From Trametes villosa (lineage: Eukaryota; Basidiomycota; Agaricomycetes; Polyporales; Polyporaceae): a stretch of DNA of 39,604 nt. Of this stretch, positions 29,928 through 39,604 are shown piece after piece (within the stretch, counting starts at the first letter, position 1; each line of letters opens with the position of its first letter). The stretch lies in assembly GCA_002964805.2 (NCBI GenBank), contig PUDQ02000038.1, positions 1-39,604 on the forward strand. The letters run 5' to 3'. The notes under the pieces are model-generated. The model was not told where the DNA came from and did not search any database. It saw only the letters and a program-made list of their open reading frames with translations. The position numbers were made by a program, and so were the translations under genes.

Positions 29928-31783
29928 TCAGAACACCCACTCCGGCGAGCCCGCGGAAGACCCATTCCCAGGGACGGTGCGCGCGCGCTGCTTGCCTTTG
30001 CGCTTCGCCGAACAGGCTGGTTGTTCGTCCACCCACTCCAGCGATGGAGATCGCGTGCGTTGCCGCTTCACCGATCTGGTGCTCGGGCCCTCTACCCACT
30101 CCAGCGAAGGCGAGCGCGGGCGCTTCGACTTCGTGTACCCCGGCGGCGGGCCGTCGAGGATTTCCAGTGAGGGCGATCGAACCCGTGCGTCGATGTTCTC
30201 GTACTCTTCCTGCGCTCGTGTGCCCGTAGTTAGTCATATCCCGTACGACACAGCAAGGAGAGTTACCTGAGCGGCTGGCCCCGTGTAGCGAGTCTCCTTG
30301 CGAGCATCTTCGCGCGCACTGTCGCGCATGGCCCGTGCATCCTCAAGAATTCCCAATATCTCTCCCAGCCCGACCAGCTTGACGATATCTGCACGTCTCA
30401 GCAGCAGCGCGCCCGCCTCGCCGTACACACGAAAGTTATGACTCCCGTCCGGCCGGTAGGGCTTCCACTCGGTGTGATGCTCGTCCCAGAAGCACGGCTC
30501 CAGCTGACCGAGGACCTCGCGGGGCAAGTGCTGCCCAATGATCTCCTGCCCTCCTTCCATCGTCGTCTGGACACGGGACTTTACGGGCCATGAGGTATCC
30601 TGCTCGGGCGGCGTCAGCGCTTCAGCCCGATTAAGTGCGCGGGTCCCACCTGAGTCCACATCACCAGCGTCACTCCGCGCCCGGAATATCCGGCGCGCGG
30701 CTGCTTGGGCTGCCGTGCCGAACGAGCCCAGTTGTTTTTCTTCTCGAACAAGGACAGCTGATGTCCGAGACCAATGCACTGTAGCCCAAGCGTTCGGATG
30801 AACACTCGATCTTGGGTGCTCTCCACGCGGATCCGGCTCGTTACGTCCTGCACCAACTCCCATTGCCCGACGTCGAACAGCCAGTTCTCGAAGATGCTGA
30901 CGGAATCCGCCGGGCATGCTTCGAGAACCCAATCCAGGTCGCCGAGACATATGTCGTTCTTCGCGCTTACGGTGACCTGCGTCTCGATGGGCAACTCTCC
31001 GGCCTATACGATGCGCGTTTGAGGCCGGCATATACTATCGCGAGAACGCCACTTACCTGGACCCACAGCACGAACAGGATGTCGCGCCTCCCCGCCGCAG
31101 GTGCGCCTTCTGCCTCGGCGTGGCGTACCTGTGTCATCGAAGATTAGACAGTCCCTCCGACACATGCCCAGGCTACTCACGGAGCTATCTAGAAGATTGC
31201 CAATGACCTGGCAATACGTTGTGAGCAGACATCGGGACGCGGCTGCGCCAGTCTAATGCTTACGCCGAACGCTCCGCTGTTGGCCTTCTTGCGCCCTCCT
31301 CGGGCCTTTGGTCCCCCAGTCGCTGGCGCACCCGCGCCCCCCACGCTCCGGCGGCGTGCCGTCATGTGTGCTTGTCGCAGTCGCCGGTCCTCTTCGCGTT
31401 GATCTTCGATCCTTCGCAAGTCCGCGTCCGACGGCCCTGGTTGTTCCGGGTAATATACATTCCCACAGACTTTGTCGCCCATCTTCACTGTGCACTGCAG
31501 ACTTATGTGGTCAGTACCGGTTGCATGGCGATGTGCTCGCTGTACCCACGCGTCCGTAGTGCGCCCCCGCGAAGCCCTCTTTAAAGGACAGGGCCACCAC
31601 TTGGCCCACCCGGTGACCCTTGCGGCATTCGAACTCCTCGGGCATGGGGCCAGCGCATTCGAAACAAACGTCCTTCAAGGCGTCGGAATACCCCCGCTCG
31701 TGATCTCCGTCCAGCGGTACGAAACCTCGCGGCCGCTCGGGATACCCTTTGGGTCGCGGATAGCCGCGAAAGAGGTCTGCCAT
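29928..31783 (-). CDS. Unknown protein, 510 aa, seven exons, with repeated SPSLEWV tail
   Basis: Exons on the minus strand: 31783-31550, 31494-31264, 31207-31181, 31128-31057, 31003-30650, 30599-30267, 30209-29928. Introns are 50-57 nt and the total is 511 codons. The N-terminus (MADLFRGYPRPKGYPERPRG) holds a Cys-rich segment (VCFECAGPM...FECRKGH...CTVKMGDKVCGNVYY) that may bind zinc. Next comes a basic Gly/Arg-rich linker. The central domain (DICLGDLDWVLEACP, ENWLFDVGQWELVQ, RVFIRTLGLQCIGLGHQLSL) parallels the neighbouring gene at 33119-32131. The last exon has three basic-plus-RSPSL(E)W repeats and a final SPEWVF. The basic clusters KSKRPR, KRQRTR and AKRKGKQRAR suggest a nuclear protein. 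The ATG at 31137 is inside a splice acceptor and is not the start. No family is recognised. Confidence 0.8.
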
Positions 31784-32130
31784 ACAGAGTAAGCGAGCGG
31801 GCGCAGGGGGTGGATGACGGTAGGAGCACAGAGTACGAAAAAAGCTGCGCGCGTGCCGACCGTCCGCCGCCCCGGTTGCGCGCAAAAGCCCGCGCGGCCG
31901 CTTCCCACGCACTCACGCCTCCTGTCTCTCCGCCGAGCTTCGCGCCGTGGTCGCGGCCAAGCTTGCCTTCAGAAGGTGCCCCTACCGATTAAGGCGGCAC
32001 GACGTTCTGCTGATCACGTCGTTGAGCTGACATTGTGTACGGGAGTGCACCCTAGCCGGCGCGCCCATGCGCCTCCGACGCGTCCTAACAAACTACACTA
32101 CGATTGCCGGGGCCCATATCGCCCCTACTC

Positions 32131-33119
32131 CTAGTCCACGGTCAGGTCGCAGAAATCCTTCCCGTCGGGCCCCTTCTCCCATTTGATCTCTGCCTCACTC
32201 TTCGGCACGGCCTTCGCGACGTCCTCCGTTTTGCGACGTTTGGCAGAGCTCCCGCTGCTGCCCTCCGCCATCCTGCGCTGCAACCCTTTATCAGCACGGT
32301 CGCGACGAATTACGCGCCCTAGCGACCCACATTAGCACGGCGGGCAGTCTCTTGCCCTTCCAGCGCGGCAACGTGCTCGGCGAACCCTCGGATGACTTCG
32401 TTGCTGTAGTGCCGCACGATGAGGCGGTCGAACTCGCCAGGGACGAGTATCAGGGCCTCGGTGTCGACCAGCCTCCAGAACTGACCCCGCGGGAACCAGA
32501 CGTCCATTTTGCGCAGCGGGGCCCCCTCGCCGAGAACGTAGTTGAGCACGGCGGGATAGTCGTCGAGATTGACGGTGTTGTCCTGGCGGCGAGCCACGGT
32601 GAATCCCTTCGGGCCGGCTGAAGCCTGCCTCGCTCGTCAATCGTTGCCCTCGTACACGACGCGCCACGTACCTGGTCCCAACAGACAATGAGGAGCTCCA
32701 GCCCTCGCGGCGTGCCATCGCCCCGTATGTCCTCCACGACCATCTCCTCTTGCCCGCTGGCAAAGCTGAGCTGTTCCACGAGCTTGAGCTCGGCGCCGAG
32801 GCCCGGACAGAGTCTGACATGCGGCAGGCGCATGAGGAAAGCCTGCATGCCCTCCCCCGGCGCGACCGCCAGCTCATACAACTTCCTGCGCGCCCAGTCC
32901 GTCTGCTCGGGCACCCAGAAATCGAGTCGCGTGCTCGTCACGCCTCCCACCGTTTGCAGGACCCACTCAATCTCCTGCAAAAATTTTTCCTCGTCGGCGG
33001 GCAGTTCGAGGTAGCGCATCTTCGCTGCGAGCCCGTCCTGAGTAGTACACCGTCAGCTCGGTGCTGTTGGCCCACAGTGGACGTCGTACCTCCGTCCAGA
33101 TGTTCAAGCGGACCTGCAT
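32131..33119 (-). CDS. Unknown protein, 272 aa, four exons, paralogue of the neighbouring gene
   Basis: Exons on the minus strand: 33119-33090, 33037-32672, 32606-32331, 32277-32131. Introns are 52-65 nt, all phase 0, 273 codons in total. The core reads KFLQEIEWVLQTVGGVTSTR, DFWVPEQTDWARRKLYELAV, MQAFLMRLPHVRLCPGLGAE, then a second half around YVLGEGAPLRKMDVWFPRGQ and VDTEALILVPGEFDRLIVRH. The tail has an SV40-like basic signal (AKRRKTED) and ends DFCDLTVD. The EWVLQ, LPHVRLCPGLG and IVCWDQ/intron landmarks line up with DWVLE, LGLQCIGLGHQ and LVMWTQ/intron in the 31783-29928 gene, so the two probably arose by duplication. Function unknown; nuclear location likely. Confidence 0.83.
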
Positions 33120-33136
33120 GGCGGCGTGAGGCGGTG

Positions 33137-33183
33137 GCGGGCGAGTGGGGGTTGGGGCAAGGTAGCGGGCGAGTGGGGGTTGG
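33137..33183. repeat. 19-bp direct repeat in a gene upstream region
   Basis: GCGGGCGAGTGGGGGTTGG occurs at 33137-33155 and 33165-33183, period 28. It lies just before the ATG (33119, minus strand) and may be part of the promoter or leader. Confidence 0.75.
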
Positions 33184-33353
33184 AGAAAGGACGACCTGTG
33201 GTCGGGCGCCCGCGATCGTCCCATCTCCATCGATCGCATCCTCCCGCTCGCGCGGCGCGCCCCACTTCCCTGGGATTCAGAGCATCACCTTTACATGTAC
33301 TTTGCCACACCTCCCAAGTCTACGTTGTACTACTGTTCGTCGCCTAATGTACA

Positions 33354-35443
33354 TCAACCCCGCTTCCTCGAAGCCCCCCCTCTGCCCCTCTTCCCAGGTG
33401 GCTTCGCCGGCGACGTTTCACCCCCCCGCTTCTTGGTCTTGGTCTGCGCGAGTGTCATGACGCTGCGCGTCGGTCCTCAGTGGACCATCCAGCTGTACTC
33501 CTAAGGAACACTTACGGTTCGTAATCCTTCTGTGCGCGCTGCGAGACCACGATCCTGCGCCCGCGAGAGGACCTCGGGGCGTCACTTCCCGACGCTCCCG
33601 GAGTGGCGGCAGGTTCAAGCCCTGGGTGTGCGACGACAGCCTGGGGCCCCTCCATTTCAGGCTCCTGCGCCGGAGGCCCCTGGCTCAGTTCACCAGCCCC
33701 GCCCGCCGGTGCCTCTGCCTCCTCCTCCCCTGCTGCCGCCTTCTCCTTTTTTTTGGTGCTTCTACCCTTTGCAGAGGCCAGCTGGCCGCCGCGGGTCTTA
33801 GCAACCGGCTTCTTGGCCTTGGCCTTCACCAGCTGTGCAGTTCGGCCCTCCCCAGCACCGCCCTGGGTCGCGCCCTCGGCCGCGGCGTCTGCGGTGGTCC
33901 TCGGGCCGTCTCTCTCAGCCTCGCTGTTAGCCTCCGTTGGGAGCGCAACTGGCACCGGGGCCGGGGCCCGGGGGCCCGTGAACTCATCCGACACCACAAC
34001 CACGTCATCCCCCTGCTCGGGGTCGCCCTCTCTGGCCACGCTGTGACTCTCGTCAAGTACCGCGTCCGTCTCCGGCAGCGTGGGCAATGCATCCTCGCCC
34101 TCGCCCGCGCTACCCTCCTCGCCTGCGACTGGCACGCTCAGTTTGACCTGAGTGTGCCTGGGCGTCGCGGGCGCGACCTGCGGACCCACTTGTCGCGTAG
34201 GCGTCTGTCCGGCTGGCCCTGATCAACGTAGCCATTGAGGAACGTTATCATCGATGCGCGAGGCAGCCCTCACCTTCATCGCGCCCGTCTCCAGCCACGC
34301 GCGTGCCGTCGACTCTCGAGGGCGTCCTTGGGGCCACTATGTGCGCCGTACTCTGTCCCCGCGCCTTCCCCTCCTCTGTCGAGTATCAGCTCGGCTCCAC
34401 GCGCTGCCTGCATGCGTACTGACCATGCAACGCATCGTATGTCCACGTGAGGATCCACGCTTTCAGCCTGTCCGCGTTCCACCCGACCTCAGCTGCGAGC
34501 GCTGCAGTGAATGTGCGTCCTTTGCCGTCGAGCCCCGTCGAGGCGCTGTTGCCGTTAGTATCGCGGGCGTGTGGTCACATGGGGGGCACTTACTCGAGGA
34601 ATTCGACCACGCCATCCTCGTTCGGCCCTCCGAGGATCACCCCGCCGACCCAGTGGACCTGCTCCCGCAAGTGTTCCATCACTTTCTTCGTCCATTCGCG
34701 CGCAGAGGGCACCAACCTGATGACGCAGATCAGCACGGAATGCGCATTGCAGGACGCCATACTACTGACGCTGCGCGCACGACCTCTTCCGGGCTGCCGG
34801 CCTCCTCTAGCTGCTCCGCGGCGTCCTCGGCGTTCACTCGCTCCGCTTCGCTGGCCATTTGCGCTTTCACGTCTTCAGACAGCCCGGCGAACGCGGTGGC
34901 CAGTTGCCGGCGCAGCGCAGCGAGATCGACAGCGCCGTTCGGATGCTTGGGATTTTCAGGCACAAGCTCCCAGCGGAGCTCGCTGTGCCCGAACGCATCG
35001 AGAGCTCCCCAGCGTCGCCGCCGTGCGGCTTTCAGAGCCGGCAGTGGCGGCACGGCGGCTTCTCGCGGTCGGTTCTTGTGGTCCTGGTGGTAGTTCTTGA
35101 TGTAGTGGTGGATGTTCTACGCGCCATGTGAGATAGCCTGGCAGAGCCATGCAGGACAACTCACCCGTCGCCGGCTCTGCTGCATGTCCCTCTCGGACAT
35201 AACCTGCTCCTCGCTCCCGTCCTCCCTATCGGTATCACCTGAATGGCTCCCTTCGCCCTCTCCATCGTCCGTCACGCCTGCCTTCGCCCCAAACTTTGCC
35301 GCAAATTCGGGCGCGAGAAGGTTGGCGACATTGAGGAAGCGCGCCCCACCTCCGTCGAGTACTTTTTGCACGTCTGCTTCGTCGTAGCGCGCGCGCAGCC
35401 ACGCGTACTCGTCTGGCTGGAACTTGTGCTTAGCAGGAGGCAT
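33354..35443 (-). CDS. Unknown protein, 594 aa, seven exons, basic C-terminus
   Basis: Exons on the minus strand: 35443-35165, 35116-34770, 34716-34594, 34545-34424, 34375-34274, 34218-33516, 33462-33354. Introns are 48-55 nt and the sum is 595 codons. The N-terminus MPPAKHKFQPDEYAWLRARY leads into VQKVLDGGGARFLNVANLLA and an acidic linker. Exon 2 begins NIHHYIKNYHQDHKNRPREA and includes ALDAFGHSELRWELVPENP. Then come EWTKKVMEHLREQVHWVGG, FTAALAAEVGWNADRLKAWI, a long Ala/Glu/Lys-rich disordered region and a final basic tail (TKTKKRGGETSPAKPPGKRG). The layout (helical N-terminal domain, long charged linker, basic tail) suggests a nuclear, possibly DNA-binding protein, but I cannot name a domain. 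The last intron sits across an apparent stop at 33512, so a shorter isoform is possible. Confidence 0.83.
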
Positions 35444-35649
35444 AGGGCGCGCGAGCGGGAGTAGGGAGTTCACGCGTGTGGTGCTCGCGAGGGCGCTTGA
35501 GCGGACTCCCCCCTTCGCTGTGGCCACCGTGGTACTGTACAGTCATTGGCGCCAGCGGCTATGCGTTCGAACCCCAACAGACCTACCGAGATCGACGTTT
35601 GCTCATTTTACCGTGCCAGTAAAGTGCATTTACGCCTAATTAGCTACGA

Positions 35650-38600
35650 TTACAGCTTGTGCTTCATCGGGAAGCGCATGGGAGACGTGGGGAGGCGACT
35701 GTAATGTTTGATAAATGTATCCACGTAGAACTGAACCGCGAGCATCTGTGCGGGCTCGTACGTGTCCCACGACCAGTCGTCCAGACTCTTCGGCACGTCG
35801 CGCAAGGCTTCGGGATAGTCGGGCCACCGCTTCATAACGCGCAAGAACGCGGCGAACGGTTCCACCCGGCTCTTCCAGTCCAGCTCTATCGAGTCCAACC
35901 ACGCACATTCCGCGACGTCGCGAGCCAGGTCCGGCAGTACACCGATCACCCCTGAGGTCTCTCCCCAGCACGCCGACACCTCCGCTTCACGCTCCCAGCG
36001 ATGCATGACCGGCCATCCGTCCCGCGGGACCAGCAGCTGGTCGAGCGCGAGCATCTCACAGCGCCAGTTGATCTCGTGCGCCTCCCACAGCATGTAGTAG
36101 CGCACTCGAGGATCTTCCGCGGCCCTCTTGCTCGTCACCTCGAGCCACGCGAGCGTGGGCTTGTCTTCTTCGGCATAACTGCGCAACGAGGCCGACCCGA
36201 TGAACAGCCTCGCGATGGAATTCTTGACGTCGAACCTGCGTTTGATCCGCCGGACATCCGCCTCGTGCGCCACCGTCGTCGTGTCGGGTTCCGTCACCGC
36301 ATAATCCCCCCAGAGTGCATCTCGCCACTCCGTGATCGTCAGGGGCTCCCCGGAAACGGTCGGCTCGAGCAGGCGAACGCGACAGAACCGGCGGATGCGC
36401 ACGACGTTGTGGAGGTACCGGTGCACCTTCTCGTCTTTCCTGATGATGCCCTCCGGAGCGAAGTTGCTCGGGAGCGTCGTTTTGGAGGAGACGGTGTCCA
36501 GGAGGAAGGGCGGAGGGTAGAAGTACTTCGCGGCGGAGATGGGCTGAGGCAGCATGCCGACCTTGCGCAGCGCGCGGATCCAGGATTCGGGGGGTCGGAA
36601 GAAGGGCGATCGCACGAACTCTCGCGCAGGCTGGCGGTGCGGGACTGCTGCGACGGCCGGCTGAGTAGCGCCCGTGACATGTCCCAAATCGGGTCCCGCC
36701 GTCGGGGCGGGCGGGGGGGCGGGGCACGTGGCTTATTTTTCTTCCCTCCGCGGGCCCGCGGTTTCTTGCCCGTATCTCGCTTTTGCGGGGCTACCGGTGC
36801 CAGCGCCAACGTTTTCGACACAACCTCGCTGGGCGAAATGCGAGCCCGTTTGGACGGCTGCGGCGCGTCTGGGACGTTCTCCGAGACCGCCGCCGGCAGG
36901 TTCAAAGTGATCGTGGAGCACAGCTGCATGCTGACGCCTTGCACCATGGTCGCGAGCCAGTTGCCGGTGAGGTTCATCACGCCGGCCCGGACCGAGGGCG
37001 CGTGCAAGACCGGCGGGACGCTTTCCTGGCTCGATAGCACATACGGGCTGGTCGCGCGGACGACTTTCCATACCCTGATGTGGGAGGTGAGTGGCTGGAG
37101 AAACCAAACGGGGACGCCGATCCGGCGGCACGTCTGGGCGGCCGTTCCCTCTCGCACGAAGGCCCCGACGACGGGGAGGACATCGTCGCTGAAGTCGCGC
37201 GGGGTTTCTATGCGCTTGGACACGACTTGCAGGTAAGTTTTGAGACCTGCGAGCTCCAGGCAGAGACGTTGGACGTGCGCGGCCACGGCGACGGCGATGC
37301 CTGGTTTCGCGGGGAGGCGGGACATGCGGGCTGCGCATTGACACACCATCAAACAGAGTTGGTCGCCCAGCGCGCGCCGCGACGGCGAGAGGTCCGGCAG
37401 AGCGCGGAAGGCACCAACGACCTGCTCGACGGCCGCTTTGAGCTCGGCGATGATCGGGCGGTGGAGAAAGCCCAAAGATAGCATGCCGGATCGCTGATCT
37501 TCATGCCAGTCTTCCGCTGGGCGGAGGTTGCGCCACAGAATTGGCGGTAGGCCGGGCGCGCCTCTCCGAGGGATGCACGCGACGTGCCACATCCCCGTCA
37601 CGAGCTCCTGGGGCCAACGCGAGTACTCGTTGACTCCCCACAAGCCGTCCGAGTATGTTTTGATGATGCGCCGTTCTATCGGGTAGTCCGGGATATAGTC
37701 AGCGTTCGGAGTCGTCACGACGAGGGACTGGAAGCCCGCGAGCGAGGCAACACGTCCGTCGAAAGCGTCAGCGATGCGCGGGGCTGTGGTAGGTGCAGTG
37801 AGTCATTGGCGAGGTCACTGGGTGCGGTTAGACTCACCTGGGCCAAATTCGTTGCGCTGCAGTTCGACCGCGCGCGGGCGCGCAGGCAGCACTGGTCTGG
37901 TCGCCTCCACGCGCCGCGGCGGTTCGACGTGGGGTACTCTGCCGTCCTGTCCTGCTACGCTGTGCGTCAGTGCCAGCCGCGTCGTGATGTGTTCAGGCAC
38001 GTACTCTGCCAGTCATACCCGCGTGCCAGCATGGCGCGAGGGGCCCGCGGAGTCTGGCCTCCGTGCTGAACCGCGTGTCCTCGAGCGGTAGCGCCTCGCG
38101 AACGGGGGCTCGGCGATCGCTGAGCTCGGGCGTATTCGCCGGGGCGTGCGTGCCCGCTTGCACGGTCAGAACCCCTGGGCGTGTGGACACCCCGATCAGG
38201 CACATCGGCATGACCGCTATCCGGCGAAGGCGGCAAGGGGGGCGGCGTTATCGATGGTGGCGGCGGCGGGCCAGGGGTGTGCGCCCGGGGTGTCGGAGGC
38301 GGAGAACGGGACCTCGACCATCGGGGGGGCGACTTCGAAGGAGTCCGCCAATCGACAGTCGGCGTGGGAGAAGGAGGGTCTGCGGACTCGGGTGTCCCGA
38401 CCTCCAAACGGCTAGTGCTCGCAACAGGACTGGCAGTCTCTCTGAATGGGGAGCGCCAACGCGCCGGACCAGCCTCGGATGGCAGCAGCAGTGCCTGTGC
38501 TTCGGACGGTGGATCTGCGGGGGCGGAGGTCCAGCCGCTGGCGCGATCGTTTCCGGAACGCGCCAGTACTAACGTCCCGGACGACGTCCACGCGCGCGAC

Positions 38601-38920
38601 GCCTCCGGATGCCCCTCTGATCGCGGGGCGTGGAGTATCTTGCGCAGCCACTCGTCGTCGGCTTCGCTTGGGCCGCCGGGCTGCAGCGGCGACGTGGATT
38701 GGTGGGCACGGTCGTGATCGCGGACCGCTAGTTCTAACGTTCCAGACGAGGCGTGCGACCCCTGCGCATTGGAATGTGCCACCGGGGCGTAGAGTATATT
38801 GGCCAACCAGTCGTCGCGCCCCTGTGCACCGCAAGCATCCTCCTTTGTGGGCATGCGCCCGCCCGGGAAGCCATCTGTTCTGTCCTCATCTGAGCTCAAA
38901 GTGTGGGGACTCGCGGGCAT
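35650..38920 (-). CDS. Unknown protein, 1027 aa, four exons, repeats in the N-terminus
   Basis: Exons on the minus strand: 38920-38005, 37951-37838, 37783-36728, 36647-35650; 1028 codons in total. The start MPASPHTLSSDED is the first ATG of the frame. Residues up to about 300 are Ser/Pro-rich and disordered and contain two copies of a unit typified by DDWLANILYAP...SSGTLELA and DEWLRKILHAP...SSGTLVLA. A large folded region follows: YPIERRIIKTYSDGLWGVNE, ILWRNLRPAEDWHEDQRSGM, QLCLMVCQCAARMSRLPAKP. A basic linker (KRDTGKKPRARGGKKNKP) leads to a C-terminal domain with RLFIGSASLRSYAEEDKPTL and WEAHEINWRCEMLALDQLLV, ending FPMKHKL. The join between exons 3 and 4 uses a weak GTGCCC donor next to a G7 run; a frameshift is the alternative. 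I recall similar proteins only as hypotheticals of wood-decay fungi; no function is known to me. Confidence 0.85.
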
Positions 38921-39604
38921 CGTCGATCTATGAACCCCGGTCGGGACCTTTGCCAATGAAAATCGTCGAGGGTGGCCGAACGTGTGTGAGGCTTGTTGGT
39001 TGAGCCCTCGCCGCCGGGAGCTATGGAGTGCCCGGGACTGAAGGTTTGTTGGGTTCGTGCAGGGGGCTAATGAACACCCGCAACGAGCACCTAGGCGTGT
39101 TTCGAACGACGTGGCGGGCGGGCGGGAGTATGCTGGCCGTCGATGACTTTCGATGACCAGGGGCGCGCGTCGCGGTAGGACAGATATCCGTGTGTTATGA
39201 GGGGGAGGGCACTGGGTTATGTAGCGGTAGGTGAGACTAAGAGTGACGCACTGGAACGAGCGGACTTACAGCTTACGCATAATAGTCCTGGCCTCCCATC
39301 AGCGGAGAGTCTGGGTGCCGTTAGCTGGGGTTAGATGCATTTGCTTCCGCGATGTTGGCTGGTGCCTGCGGAGTTTCAACATGGGCGCCAATCATGAGCT
39401 CGCGAAATCGTCTAAGTCCATTCAGCGGCGTGTCCACCATAGGCCTTGTACTCTCACATCGATTGCTCGGCTGTTCCCAACATGTCTGGCTGCCTACTGC
39501 TCCCCGCACCGCGCCTCTCAGCTGGTACTGACTTTGCAGGCAGACGGGGTGTAGCGGGCTCGTGCCCTGCGAAGCCCTGGCTGTGCGGGACGTGCAGTTC
39601 GACC
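38921..39604. other. Upstream region of the 38920 gene, nothing else recognised
   Basis: It presumably holds the promoter of the minus-strand gene. A plus-strand open frame at 39231-39554 has no supporting features. No repeat or transposon end was recognised up to the window edge. Confidence 0.4.

Noticed and set aside
30234..31031. A single 265-residue minus-strand ORF taken as a whole gene
   Set aside because: Only its last part is coding; its N-terminal half is out of frame with the spliced exons of the 510-aa gene.
31135..31137. ATG at 31137 as start of a separate 349-aa gene
   Set aside because: The ATG lies in a splice acceptor (GATGACACAG); joining to the upstream exons in phase gives a better 510-aa model.
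33532..34222. Long plus-strand frames opposite the 594-aa gene
   Set aside because: The minus strand has seven phase-consistent exons here; the plus frames are mirror low complexity.
36001..37236. 411-residue plus-strand frame
   Set aside because: Antisense to the folded domains of the 1027-aa protein, with no introns or motifs of its own.
39231..39554. 107-residue plus-strand frame at the right end
   Set aside because: It has no start context, homologous motif or intron signals, and is likely the noncoding upstream region.

Overview
The window looks like a repeat-rich, accessory stretch of an Agaricomycete (basidiomycete) nuclear genome. The basis is high GC, many 45-80 nt introns with GTRNGT-like donors and CTNAC/CTGAC branch sites, a Ty3/gypsy chromovirus, a MULE and a Plavaka-type DNA transposon, a FunK1 kinase fragment, and multi-exon genes of unknown family. 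I spliced exons by eye and checked that phases and total lengths are consistent. No database search was possible, so family names rest on motif recognition.

Layout. (1) 1-7347: the 3' two thirds of a Ty3/gypsy chromovirus on the plus strand: end of the protease, an in-frame UAG, pol (RT, RNase H, integrase, chromodomain), an extra 855-residue ORF, a hairpin-rich 3' region, a polypurine tract and a 3' LTR. Its left end lies outside the window. It appears to have inserted into the gag of a second, minus-strand LTR element, of which the gag start (about 7586-7348) and a probable 5' LTR (about 8350-7980) remain. (2) 8456-11315: a five-exon MULE transposase of 877 residues with a SWIM finger. (3) 11878-13286: two small genes of unknown function. 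(4) About 13357-18836: a 14-exon Plavaka-type transposase with a ubiquitin-like N-terminal segment and a CxxC...H finger. (5) 19530-21686: a seven-exon unknown gene. (6) 23395-25045: a FunK1-type gene that loses its kinase lobe at an inverted repeat and a tRNA-like sequence. (7) 25202-27451: a 24-bp tandem repeat, one doubtful gene and one short gene with a probable frame break.

(8) 28257-38920: a block of genes all on the minus strand (five well-supported, one weak) that encode proteins I do not recognise. Two of them (33119-32131 and 31783-29928) appear to be diverged paralogues with matching intron positions. Several have low-complexity, basic, nuclear-looking tails, and two carry internal repeats. 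The shared strand, close spacing and transposon-rich surroundings suggest a lineage-specific cassette, perhaps cargo of a larger mobile element; that is inference.

The most unusual signal is in the chromovirus. Its internal region, both ORFs, its 3' region and its LTR are studded with short perfect inverted repeats (arms about 7-10 bp, loops 2-10 nt, often every 30-60 nt). By eye this density is not seen in the neighbouring genes.
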